Below, piece by piece: positions 1 through 7,221 of a stretch of DNA of 17,995 nt. Made by a program: the position numbers and the translations under genes. Source of the DNA: CAZNLL01 sp964573885 (lineage in GTDB: Bacteria; Desulfobacterota; DSM-4660; Desulfatiglandales; Desulfatiglandaceae); the NCBI GenBank assembly GCA_964573885.1, contig CAZNLL010000079.1, positions 1 through 17,995 on the forward strand, in the 5' to 3' direction. Every line of letters begins with the position of its first letter. Positions within the stretch are counted from its first letter, which is position 1. The notes beneath the pieces are model-generated. The model was not told where the DNA came from. It did not search any database and saw only the letters and a program-made list of their open reading frames with translations.

Positions 1-105
1 GCCTTTGATGAGGCCGGTGCCCGGTCCAAATGCCCTCTGGCCCCGGGTCTGGGCGCGAGGATTGCGGCCGGGATTATCCTTGAAGGCATGGAGGGGAAAC
101 TTTAA
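1..105 (+). CDS. 3' end of an unidentified protein gene (partial)
   Basis: Frame 1 is open from the first base of the window to a TAA at 103-105, giving a C-terminal tail of 34 residues that ends in GIILEGMEGKL. The alanine- and glycine-rich tail (GARIAAGIILEG) would fit the C-terminal helix of a flavoprotein or similar Rossmann-type oxidoreductase. That is only an impression, and I do not recognise the protein. It converges tail to tail with the metallophosphoesterase gene, with only 15 bp between the two stop codons and no hairpin terminator in the gap. The reading frame is supported by the codon composition and by the stop falling just before the opposing gene. It could still be a chance open stretch, since the start lies outside the window. 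Confidence 0.5.
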   Translation, partial: AFDEAGARSKCPLAPGLGARIAAGIILEGMEGKL

Positions 106-120
106 GGGGTGAGACGATGA

Positions 121-927
121 TCACTGGAGCACCTCCAGTCTGTGTGAGAAGGAGACATGTGGGGTGCCCGCCTTTCCCAGTTCGATAATGGTGATCATAA
201 GACAGTCCCCGGAAACGGCATCCGTGGATTTGTGGGAGGAAACCACCAGGGGCAGCCCGGGCCTGTTCCACCAGATCCCATACTCGTGGTGGTGACCGAA
301 GAGGAGGAGCTCACACCGGGTCTTGAGCGCCCTTAAGAGCCTTTGCGAGCCGTAGAGTTTGGTAAAAAAGCCTTCAGTAAAGGGGTGGTGGTGAAGAAGG
401 GCCACCCGGGTTCGGCCCCGGTATTTGTCCAGGTATGTCTGAAGGGCGTCCGCCAGCCCTTTACTGATAAAGCCCCGGGCCGAGATCTGCTTGTCCTTGG
501 GATCGCCCGAGTCTATACCGAAATACACGCAGGGGCCGTGTTCCCAGACGCCGAGCCCGTCGATTCCCTGCGGTTCCTGGTCCACACCCATCCAGGGCAC
601 CTCTTTCCGCCCCCAGCCGAGGGGACAACCGAGATATTCCATCCAGTTTTCCCAGCCATCCTCGCGGAGGATATTCCCCTTCCAGGCGTAGTCGTGATTT
701 CCAGGAACGGTGAGCACGGGATTGGTTTTTGCCAGATCCTCCAGGAGTTTCCTGGCTTGCGTGAACTGGGTCCTGGTGGCCGAATCCGTAAGATCACCTG
801 TGATGATCACCGGCACGCCGGGATGGGCAGAGGCCAGTTTCTCAAAAATCTTTACCGTGCGGGTCCTCTCTGTTTGTCTGAGGCCGATGTGCAGGTCGCT
901 TAGGTGGACAATGGTATACCCTGCCAT
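121..927 (-). CDS. Class III (calcineurin-like) metallophosphoesterase, CpdA-like
   Basis: This 268-residue cytoplasmic protein carries the whole dinuclear metal site of calcineurin-like phosphoesterases in order: DLHIG (residues 11-15), GDLTD (44-48), GNHDY (76-80), HHHP (179-182) and GHHH (211-214). The family hydrolyses phosphomonoesters or diesters. The closest general type is the 3',5'-cyclic-AMP phosphodiesterase CpdA/Icc group, but the substrate cannot be read from the sequence. The start is ATG at 927 because AAAGGAGGGGG lies a few bases upstream; an in-frame ATG at 945 and a longer extension to 993 would place the Shine-Dalgarno sequence inside the gene. There is no signal peptide or membrane segment. 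The gene stands alone, convergent with the partial gene on its 3' side and separated by about 700 bp from the Mce operon. No convincing promoter was found upstream. Confidence 0.9.
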   Translation of the reverse strand: MAGYTIVHLSDLHIGLRQTERTRTVKIFEKLASAHPGVPVIITGDLTDSATRTQFTQARKLLEDLAKTNPVLTVPGNHDYAWKGNILREDGWENWMEYLGCPLGWGRKEVPWMGVDQEPQGIDGLGVWEHGPCVYFGIDSGDPKDKQISARGFISKGLADALQTYLDKYRGRTRVALLHHHPFTEGFFTKLYGSQRLLRALKTRCELLLFGHHHEYGIWWNRPGLPLVVSSHKSTDAVSGDCLMITIIELGKAGTPHVSFSHRLEVLQ

Positions 928-973
928 GGTGCCCCCTCCTTTCATGGCATTTCCCAAACCCCGGTTGCCTTCA

Positions 974-1162
974 CCCCGTTGTTGCAAACGCATCGACTTC
1001 TTGGACCTATAAATTAAGTAAGAACAGGAAGTTATGATATGTCACATCCAGAGTCTAAATATCACTATCGGTGAATTCCAAATTTAAAGCCTTAAGAGTG
1101 GCATTGGGAGCCATAGAAGACAAAATGCAGAATCCTTAAGCGCCTTTCATGCAACAACGGGG
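974..1162. repeat. 13-bp perfect inverted repeat flanking a 163-bp spacer
   Basis: CCCCGTTGTTGCA at 974-986 is the exact reverse complement of TGCAACAACGGGG at 1150-1162. A related copy (AAACCCCGGTTG, 956-967) lies just left of the first arm. The arms point inward like terminal repeats of a small non-coding element, but the flanking bases (TTCA left, TTTA right) are not a target-site duplication. They could equally be paired protein-binding sites upstream of the phosphoesterase gene. The match is seen directly; its role is unknown. Confidence 0.5.
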
Positions 1163-1394
1163 TTTATATGTTGAGCCGATCGGGGAAAACCCCTGTCAGA
1201 TCAGCATGTAGACCATGACGTTTCGTATCGAAAAGGCTTAAAGAGCCAAGTTCCAGCACCGAGAAACAACCATCGAAGGATTCGTGACTCTGGATTGAGG
1301 TAGGGTTTTGCCAAGAGCGCGTCTGAGGCTTTCGCATCGTCTGCTGTCTTTACCAGATCAAGGGAAGGTAAAACCTGGGCCTGCCGAGGGTACT

Positions 1395-1441
1395 AAAAAA
1401 AAAGGCCCTATCTATCGCCGCTTTAGCCGCGTTCCTTGGGC
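1395..1441 (-). terminator. Probable rho-independent terminator of the Mce operon
   Basis: On the minus strand GCCC (1441-1438) can pair with GGGC (1408-1405). The interior forms a second helix in which CGC-G-GC and GC-G-GCG pair around a UAAA loop with one G-G mismatch. Nine consecutive U residues (1403-1395) follow one base after the outer stem. This is the shape of an intrinsic terminator for leftward transcription. The nearest leftward gene is the phosphatase, whose stop lies about 190 bp upstream. The outer stem is only four pairs, so termination strength is uncertain. Confidence 0.5.
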
Positions 1442-1628
1442 TTAGAGGCAGTTTCATTCACTTTCGAATTTGGTTATTTTATATAAAGAAGAATGTCAAG
1501 AAAAATTCTTGTGAGGAGCCAGAATTTGTAGGCCAAAAAGACGGGCCAACAGCACCTATGAAGAAAAAGGGCGAAATCTTTTTCAAGCCACTGGGGGCGG
1601 ACCGGCGATGAAAAACCAGATCCTTTGC

Positions 1629-2090
1629 TCAGGAGTTTTTCAATTTTCTTTCTATCAGAGACCTTATGGCCAAAAAAATCTGGGACTGGGCAACACGATA
1701 ATGATAGGGGGATCGGCCATAGGGATCGACGATATCATCCGCCTCCAGCCCTTCTGAAACAAAACTTCCCAGGTGTTCCACCCTTTCTTCGACTTCCGGC
1801 CAGCGCCTCCGGATGACCTCTGCGTGCGCCTTTTCCATAACCAGAATAATGTCCGCCCAATCCAAGAGGGTCTTTTCCAGTTGTCTTGCCTCGTGGTTAT
1901 CCACGGGGATCCCCTTTTCCCTGAGGAAGGCCACCATCTTTGAATCCGGGGGCTGACCGGGATAGGCATGAAGGCCGGATGAGGCCACCGAGATCCCTTT
2001 CAAACCGAGGCGGATCACCTCGTTTTTCAGGATCATTTCGGCGGCGAAGCTCCTGCTTACATTTCCCGTACATACAAAAAGGATATTCAT
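1629..2090 (-). CDS. Low-molecular-weight protein tyrosine phosphatase
   Basis: This is a 153-residue cytoplasmic phosphatase of the usual family length. The P-loop CX5R is at residues 7-13 (CTGNVSR, Cys7 nucleophile, Arg13). The general-acid loop is DPYGRS at 122-127 (Asp122). The family dephosphorylates phosphotyrosine or, in the YwlE branch, phosphoarginine. YwlE depends on a threonine at the fifth P-loop position; here it is Val11, nearer the Ile of tyrosine phosphatases, so a tyrosine (or other phosphoester) substrate is more likely. Ser12 replaces the common Cys and Phe15 the common Pro. The start at ATG 2090 puts the motif at the standard distance from the N-terminus; a TTG at 2114 would extend it unnecessarily. 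The Shine-Dalgarno sequence is weak. It is the last gene of the Mce operon, 77 bp after the lipoprotein gene. Confidence 0.88.
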   Translation of the reverse strand: MNILFVCTGNVSRSFAAEMILKNEVIRLGLKGISVASSGLHAYPGQPPDSKMVAFLREKGIPVDNHEARQLEKTLLDWADIILVMEKAHAEVIRRRWPEVEERVEHLGSFVSEGLEADDIVDPYGRSPYHYRVAQSQIFLAIRSLIERKLKNS

Positions 2091-2167
2091 GCCCAGCCGC
2101 CCAGAGAACCCCAAGTGCCCTCCATAGCTTTAAATCCGGCCCCAGAGCGTTGGACTCATAAACGGCT

Positions 2168-2806
2168 TCAACCGGTTTGTGCAAGGCAATCGACCGTATC
2201 CATAATCAGGGCCGCTGAAATCTCGGCCATGGCCTGGCTCATCGCCTTTGCCAGGGCCCGCGGATTCCTTTCTTGACATGCCTTTGTCGCCTTGTAGGTC
2301 TTTTGAAAAAGGATCCTCTTGGAGATATCCGGCTCATTCTCCTTCATCAAGGTGACACTAATGGACAGGACGGCTTTCCAGGTCTTTTCCTCGTCCCATT
2401 CAAGAAATTCATTAACAGAGCCCTCCAGGACATAAGAGGAAGTGGACCTGCTCTGTTGCGGCAATACGGCCTTGAAAAGGCCGGACTGCTGTATGTCCCG
2501 CTGCAGGAAATAGGTGACCAAATCCCCGGGGTTGGTCCGCCATCTGTGATAAACATAGGCATCCCTCTCAAAGGATTGGCTGCGGTAGATGATGCGATTG
2601 CTGTTATAGGTGGGGGCCACGCTGAAGGGGCGCAATTTAATGACCGCCTCGACAGGCATAAGGCCGCCCATTGTGGGCGGATCATATTCCAGGGTGTAGA
2701 ACTCGATCTTCTCTCTGGGTTGCTTCAGACTCAGACAAGCACACAGCAGGAGGCAAAACCCCAAGATGACAATGGCAACCTTCATCACCGTGGTGGACCT
2801 GTGCAT
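2168..2806 (-). CDS. ABC-type transport auxiliary lipoprotein (PqiC/YmbA-like)
   Basis: This 212-residue protein has a lipoprotein signal: a short N-terminus, a hydrophobic stretch (residues 9-21) and the lipobox LCAC with Cys24 as the likely lipidated residue. After the linker it reads FYTLEY and continues with a pattern typical of the auxiliary lipoproteins of Mce transporters. These sit on the periplasmic side, probably at the outer membrane, and complete the lipid path started by the Mce protein. The start at ATG 2806 has AGGGAG seven bases upstream; Met8 is a possible alternative. It begins 15 bp after the Mce gene stop, so it is surely in the same operon. It takes the place that the soluble carrier MlaC holds in the E. 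coli mla operon. The family call is by overall pattern and position, not by a strict motif. Confidence 0.8.
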   Translation of the reverse strand: MHRSTTVMKVAIVILGFCLLLCACLSLKQPREKIEFYTLEYDPPTMGGLMPVEAVIKLRPFSVAPTYNSNRIIYRSQSFERDAYVYHRWRTNPGDLVTYFLQRDIQQSGLFKAVLPQQSRSTSSYVLEGSVNEFLEWDEEKTWKAVLSISVTLMKENEPDISKRILFQKTYKATKACQERNPRALAKAMSQAMAEISAALIMDTVDCLAQTG

Positions 2807-2821
2807 AAGAAATCTCCCTGT

Positions 2822-3838
2822 CTACCTTTTGGGAACTTTGGGCTCCAAGGCCCTCGGAGGGGGCGGTTCCCCAAACAGAAGCTGTGAAGGTTGATCGGCC
2901 ACAAGTTCAACGAGCCGGTTCAAGTTATCGCTCGCCCTTTCCAAATTCTGGGTTACCACCAGGAGGTGTCTTGCCAGATCCATCAGGGAATCATTCGTTC
3001 CCTGGACCAGAGAAGTTCCCTTTTCCAATAACAGGTGCGATTTCTCGATGGCCTTTTTAAAATCCACAATAGCGCCCTGGATGGCTTCTCTGTTTCTCAC
3101 CAGCATGTTGTCCGCCCTCCCAACTGCCTGGTTGATCCGGTCCAGACCGATCTTGGCCTTGTCCATCACTACGGTAAGGGAACGGCTGGATTTTTCCAGA
3201 GACGCGACAATACCGTCCCATTTTTTAGGATCCAGTATGCGCCGCACCGCCGTCAGCACCGACGTGATATTCCTTGAAATCCCTTCCACGTTGGCATCAG
3301 CCATCACCTGGTTGGCATTGGCCAGGGTCAGTTTAATCTTGTCAGAAATCCCCTCAAGATCCATGGCCTTTATCTGTTTCATCACGTCATCCAGTCCCTG
3401 GAGCAATTTGCTGATTTCCGACGGCTTGGAGGCCACGATTGGATATTCCGAGGGAAAGCTCAGGTGAGGCGATAGATCAGGCTCCCCCTCCTTTTTTCGA
3501 TCCAGCCCTATAAACATGCTCCCTGTAATCCCCACGGTCTTCAACTGGGCCACCATGTCTTTGGTCAGGGCCATATCTGTTTCAATTTTCAGGACCGCCT
3601 GGATCAATTTCGAATCCGGGGCAACGCCTATACTCTCCACCCGGCCGATGGACACACCCCTGTATTTCACGGGGGAATCCTTGGTCAAGCCCTGCACAGA
3701 CTCATTAAAATAGGTTACGTAATACTTGCCCTTTTCAAAATAACGAGACATGCCCAGCCAGACGATGGCCAATACGGCAATACAGAGCCCACAAGCGACA
3801 AAGAGTCCCACCGTGAATTTGGTCTTCTGGGAGGCCAT
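2822..3838 (-). CDS. mlaD: Mce/MlaD domain substrate-binding protein of lipid ABC transporter
   Basis: This 338-residue protein has an uncleaved N-terminal membrane anchor (residues 9-29). A single Mce domain follows (about 38-115), with the characteristic VKYRGVSIGRVESI stretch (57-70). After it comes a long helical region (about 140-315), rich in alternating hydrophobic residues and likely coiled coil. The C-terminus ends in LLFGEPPPPR, a tail often seen in proteobacterial Mce proteins. Mce proteins form hexamers in the inner membrane and bind or channel phospholipids between the permease and the outer membrane. At 338 residues it is much longer than E. coli MlaD, so the helical part may form a periplasmic extension. 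The ATG overlaps the ATPase stop codon by one base (TAATG), indicating coupled translation. Confidence 0.92.
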   Translation of the reverse strand: MASQKTKFTVGLFVACGLCIAVLAIVWLGMSRYFEKGKYYVTYFNESVQGLTKDSPVKYRGVSIGRVESIGVAPDSKLIQAVLKIETDMALTKDMVAQLKTVGITGSMFIGLDRKKEGEPDLSPHLSFPSEYPIVASKPSEISKLLQGLDDVMKQIKAMDLEGISDKIKLTLANANQVMADANVEGISRNITSVLTAVRRILDPKKWDGIVASLEKSSRSLTVVMDKAKIGLDRINQAVGRADNMLVRNREAIQGAIVDFKKAIEKSHLLLEKGTSLVQGTNDSLMDLARHLLVVTQNLERASDNLNRLVELVADQPSQLLFGEPPPPRALEPKVPKR

Positions 3839-4644
3839 TAAGCCCGGTCCTTTCCTGATACGGTCAAGTGATTATCACCCTCCCGGTTAAAAAACTGTCT
3901 CACAAAGGCATTTTGACTGTGATCTCGAAGATACCTGGGATCCCCTTCAGCAATAATTCCTTTGGTTTTCTTATCCAACATGATGACCCTGTGGGCCACG
4001 GCAAAGATACTCTCAAGTTCATGGGTCACAATGACCATGGTGGTTCCCAGACTCCGATTCAGATGGATAATGAGATTGTCGAGCCCTGCTGAAGTAACCG
4101 GGTCCAATCCTGCTGAGGGTTCATCAAAAAAAAGGATTTTTGGATTAAGGGCCATGGCCCTGGCCAGACCGGCCCGCTTTTTCATGCCCCCGCTTATTTC
4201 TGAAGGAAGATGGTTTTCATATCCCTCCAGATCAACCAGATTCAATTTCATCTTGACCAGGGTGTCCACGGCCTCCCGGGGAAGGTCCGTGTAATCCTGA
4301 ATGGGCAGGGCGATGTTTTCAGCCAGGGTCATAGACCCGAAGAGGGCAGCGCTCTGATAGAGCACGCCGATCTTGTGCAATACTTCTTGGAATAAGGCCT
4401 CATCGCAGTTGGATATGTCATCACCGTCTATAAGGACCTTCCCGGACATAGGGGGAATGAGCCCAATGAGATGTTTCAAAAGGGTGCTCTTGCCGCACCC
4501 GCTGCCTCCCAGAATAACAAATATCTCTCCCTCATAAACGTCGAAGGACACACGGTTTATGATAACGCTATCCCCGTATCCGCCGATCAGATCCCTGACC
4601 CTTATGATACCCTGTGTTTCCATGGCATTATGTTTGTTCAACAC
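3838..4644 (-). CDS. mlaF: Mla-type lipid ABC transporter ATPase
   Basis: This cytoplasmic ATPase of 268 residues shows Walker A GGSGCGKST (46-54), signature SGGMKKR (151-157), Walker B LFFDEP (171-176, Glu175) and the H-loop His208. The MKKRAGLARA sequence after the signature is typical of the MlaF/Ttg2A branch. It would power phospholipid movement through the MlaE permease. The start is uncertain: a GTG at 4644 is used here, while an ATG at 4623 (METQGI) is equally possible and nearer to the family N-terminus. Neither has a strong Shine-Dalgarno sequence. It begins 44 bp after the permease stop and overlaps the Mce gene start by one base. Confidence 0.93.
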   Translation of the reverse strand: MLNKHNAMETQGIIRVRDLIGGYGDSVIINRVSFDVYEGEIFVILGGSGCGKSTLLKHLIGLIPPMSGKVLIDGDDISNCDEALFQEVLHKIGVLYQSAALFGSMTLAENIALPIQDYTDLPREAVDTLVKMKLNLVDLEGYENHLPSEISGGMKKRAGLARAMALNPKILFFDEPSAGLDPVTSAGLDNLIIHLNRSLGTTMVIVTHELESIFAVAHRVIMLDKKTKGIIAEGDPRYLRDHSQNAFVRQFFNREGDNHLTVSGKDRA

Positions 4645-4688
4645 GACAGGGCTCGGGCCTCAGGCTAGCCCCGCCCTGAACCCGGTTC

Positions 4689-5831
4689 TTATCCCCAGTA
4701 CCGGATGATAACGGAGAAAACCGAGTCTGATAAAATGATAAGAAAAATGCTGCTCACCACCGCTGACGTGGTGGCCTGGCCTACAGACGCAGCCCCGCCT
4801 CTTACCTGGAATCCCCGCAGGCAACCTATCCAGGAGATAAGGAGGGCAAAGACGGCGCTCTTGAAAAGCCCCAAAAAGACATCAAAAAGGGTCAGCGTCT
4901 TGATGGTCTGGGCCATATAGGCACTGGCCGTGAGGTCGAGCATAGAGATCCCTACCACAAGGCCACCGGCTATGGCAAATACATCTGAGAAAAGGGTCAA
5001 AAGCGGGACCATCACCACAGAAGCGATCATTTTGGGCACAACCAGAAACCGGGTCGGATCAAAGCCCATGGTAAAAAGGGCGTCCACCTCTTCGGAAATC
5101 TTCATGGTGGCGATCTCCGCGGCAAAAGCGGAGCCGGACCTTCCTGCCACGATGATGGCCGTCATAATAGGACCCAGTTCCCGGGCCATGGCAAGGCTGA
5201 CCAAGGAGGCCACGTAGATGTTGGCGCCGAATTGTTCAAGCTGAACCGAAGACATAAAGGCCATGATCAGGCCCAACAGGAAACTGATAAGACCTACGAT
5301 GGGGAGGGCATCCACCCCCGTTCTCTGCATATACAGTAAGGTGTCGTCCTTTCGCAGAGTCCTGGGATGAAGGCAGACATGGATCAGTGCCAAAAGCACG
5401 GATCCCATGAAAGAGATGGCATACTTGAGGTCAGCGGCATGCCTGAGGGTGGCTTCTCCAAGGCGTACAAGACTGCCCGGCGCTTGTTTCTTGACAAAGG
5501 TGACTCTCTCACCCAGCTTGCTGAAGTTGAGGATAAAAAGGATCTCTTTGATCCTGTCGCTTTCATTTTTAAGAACAAAACGGTCTTCACCACCCACCAA
5601 TCTTTTCAGTTCCACAAGGACCAGAGCCCCAAAGTCATCCAGATAATGAACCTCCTTGAGGTCTACAGTCAGTGAACTGGGTTTCTTGCCTTTGACCTCT
5701 CGGCCCAATTCCTGAATTAGAGAGGCCGCATTCGTGGCATCCATATTGCCCTGGAGATAAAGGGTAATATCGCCGTTACGTCCTTGGGAGATTTGATACT
5801 GGCAGGTCTGCAATGCCTCGAAACCCTTCAT
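4689..5831 (-). CDS. mlaE: STAS domain-MlaE permease fusion of lipid ABC transporter
   Basis: The 380-residue protein combines an N-terminal STAS domain (about residues 12-112) with an MlaE permease (about 130-380). The permease part has several hydrophobic segments and the family's conserved cytoplasmic loop EEVDALFTMGFDP (247-259). In E. coli the STAS protein MlaB is separate and binds the ATPase; here the two are one chain, a known variant. At the position of the phosphorylated serine of anti-sigma-factor antagonists (DSSG) the sequence reads DDFG (65-68), so this STAS domain cannot be phosphorylated there. The ATG lies three bases after the stop of the sensor gene and 44 bp precede the ATPase gene, so it is embedded in the operon. 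Confidence 0.93.
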   Translation of the reverse strand: MKGFEALQTCQYQISQGRNGDITLYLQGNMDATNAASLIQELGREVKGKKPSSLTVDLKEVHYLDDFGALVLVELKRLVGGEDRFVLKNESDRIKEILFILNFSKLGERVTFVKKQAPGSLVRLGEATLRHAADLKYAISFMGSVLLALIHVCLHPRTLRKDDTLLYMQRTGVDALPIVGLISFLLGLIMAFMSSVQLEQFGANIYVASLVSLAMARELGPIMTAIIVAGRSGSAFAAEIATMKISEEVDALFTMGFDPTRFLVVPKMIASVVMVPLLTLFSDVFAIAGGLVVGISMLDLTASAYMAQTIKTLTLFDVFLGLFKSAVFALLISWIGCLRGFQVRGGAASVGQATTSAVVSSIFLIILSDSVFSVIIRYWG

Positions 5832-5834
5832 GCA

Positions 5835-7145
5835 TCAGAAACCACTGAACTGGAATGCCTTCAGATCCTCTTCGTCCACCCTAAACTCGCGTTGCACCAG
5901 ATCCATATCCATTTGAAAAACCAACCATCCCAGGAAACGCCCGCCCTTCTCCAGTTCAAAGGCCACTTCTACCGCCTTCCACCCCATGGGGTGCTCTTCA
6001 TTTGCACGATACACGGTAAGCACACTGTGGGGAGACTTTTGGCCGCCCCTGAAAGAGATCCCCCCGTAGGAACTTCCCAATAGCGTGGATTCATCGAGAC
6101 CCTCCTTGACCGAGTAAGCATCCCACACCTTCTTATCCTTATCAAGGAGGACCAAGCCCGTATAAGGAATTACCGTTCCTTTCTGGATGGAGAAGAACTC
6201 TTCCATAATTGGCGTGCTTTGGTACCTGTCCCTGTCTGGGATGGACTTGGCCAACATGGATTTCAACAAGGCATAATCCTTGGCAAGGTGATTCTTGAGT
6301 CCCTGTCTGGCAAAATCGAGAGACCCCTTTCCCCTTGCAAAATGCGGGTATCCGTAAAAAATAGCCCCGGCCAAAACCAGAAGCAACGAAATAGAAGGGA
6401 TGAGCCAATATCTGACGCGGCGGTATCTCTTCTCCAGCTTTGTGACCTCTGTCACGTCCCGGCCAAGGGAAAGGACCCCTTGAACATTATGATGGCCGTC
6501 ATAGAGGATGGTCATGCTGGTGGATATGAACCGAATGCCCTTTTGGGGATGCCTGACGGGCAGCGTCTTTTCCCGGACCGACTCCTTGGATTGGACCTCA
6601 TTTAGAAAACTTCTGTAATGCTGCGGTTTTTCATAGATCTCCTCTACGGATTTATCCTTAACCTCATCCCATTCCCATCCATAGAGTTTTTCGGCTGCTG
6701 CATTCCAGGTAAGAATCCGGCCTTCGCGATCTGAGAGGATCACCGCATCGGGAAGCTGATCACAAAACTCCTTGAGCCCGTAAAGGACCTGGCTGGCCTC
6801 GTCAAGCCTTTGAGCCAAGAGCTTGGTTATTTCCCTGGCCACGTTGGGGAATTTGTTCAGGAATGCCGTAGCCTCATCCTTGGGGATGCAAATGGCCTTT
6901 ACAGGGCTCCTGGCCTTTAGGGTGGCCGTTCTCTTCGCCCCCAGAAAAAAGGACATCTCCCCGAAAAGGGAACCGGGCTCAGAGATCTCCGCGATCCTCT
7001 GCTTCCCCTTGATCACATCCAGTTCCCCGGAGACCAGTATATAGAGGTCCTCTGATTTATCACCTTCGTAAAACAAGGACTTCCCTATGTCATATGTGAC
7101 GACATAGCTGGCCAGTCCGGGGTCGTTAATGACGTCTGAAAGCAT
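5835..7145 (-). CDS. Membrane sensor: cyclic-nucleotide-binding + PAS + transmembrane + C-terminal domain
   Basis: This 436-residue protein has an unusual layout. Residues 1-115 form a cyclic-nucleotide-binding domain with a recognisable phosphate-binding cassette (FGE at 61-63, Arg72 in KRTATLKA). Residues 125-240 form a PAS domain (DAVILSDREGRILTWNAAAEKLYGW is its start). One transmembrane segment follows (about 246-266), then a C-terminal domain of about 165 residues that would lie in the periplasm. There is no kinase, cyclase, GGDEF or DNA-binding output domain, so it probably acts by contact with another protein. It is the first gene of the Mce operon, three bases before the permease gene. 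The ATG at 7145 has GAGGT eight bases upstream. Ligand binding (cAMP, cGMP or none) and function are inference; the C-terminal domain resembles extracellular sensor folds only loosely. Confidence 0.8.
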   Translation of the reverse strand: MLSDVINDPGLASYVVTYDIGKSLFYEGDKSEDLYILVSGELDVIKGKQRIAEISEPGSLFGEMSFFLGAKRTATLKARSPVKAICIPKDEATAFLNKFPNVAREITKLLAQRLDEASQVLYGLKEFCDQLPDAVILSDREGRILTWNAAAEKLYGWEWDEVKDKSVEEIYEKPQHYRSFLNEVQSKESVREKTLPVRHPQKGIRFISTSMTILYDGHHNVQGVLSLGRDVTEVTKLEKRYRRVRYWLIPSISLLLVLAGAIFYGYPHFARGKGSLDFARQGLKNHLAKDYALLKSMLAKSIPDRDRYQSTPIMEEFFSIQKGTVIPYTGLVLLDKDKKVWDAYSVKEGLDESTLLGSSYGGISFRGGQKSPHSVLTVYRANEEHPMGWKAVEVAFELEKGGRFLGWLVFQMDMDLVQREFRVDEEDLKAFQFSGF

Positions 7146-7192
7146 TTGAGAGACCTCTGCTTTCTATCTTTTGGGGTAAAAGATCATCCAGA

Positions 7193-7221
7193 AATATAGG
7201 TAACCACCCCAATTAAGTCAA
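7193..7221 (-). promoter_or_regulatory. Sigma70-like promoter of the Mce operon
   Basis: Reading leftward, TTGACT (7221-7216) is followed after exactly 17 bp by TATATT (7198-7193). Each box matches the consensus at five of six positions. Transcription would start near 7186, leaving a leader of about 40 bases before the sensor gene ATG at 7145. The region 7222-7390 between this promoter and the upstream crotonase gene holds no other gene and no clear terminator; a GCGGA-CCTGA-TCCGC dyad (7319-7333) lacks a U tract. Confidence 0.65.

Larger units (their letters stand above)
928..1628. other. Long intergenic region without a convincing gene
   Basis: About 700 bp separate the phosphoesterase start from the phosphatase stop. 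No open frame here has a plausible start, ribosome binding site or recognisable protein. The stretch is visibly richer in A and T than the genes around it. It holds a 13-bp inverted repeat (974-986 with 1150-1162), a GGGG-AAAA-CCCC mini-hairpin at about 1181-1192, a minus-strand hairpin with a poly-U tail (1395-1441) and an AT-rich dyad CAAGAA-AAA-TTCTTG (1497-1511). A TTGACA on the minus strand (1494-1499) lacks a well-spaced -10 element. The part near 1629 is probably the 3' untranslated region of the operon to the right. Confidence 0.6.

Noticed and set aside
343..903. Plus-strand open frame of 186 codons
   Set aside because: It lies fully antisense to the metallophosphoesterase gene, has no ribosome site and no recognisable protein pattern; the minus strand carries all five family motifs.
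1471..1499. Minus-strand promoter TTGACA with TATAAA for a small RNA
   Set aside because: TTGACA and TATAAA are only about 10 bp apart; at 17 bp the hexamer is TAACCA, a poor -10 box.
2273..2887. Plus-strand open frame of 204 codons
   Set aside because: It is antisense to the lipoprotein gene, which has a lipobox and a good ribosome site.
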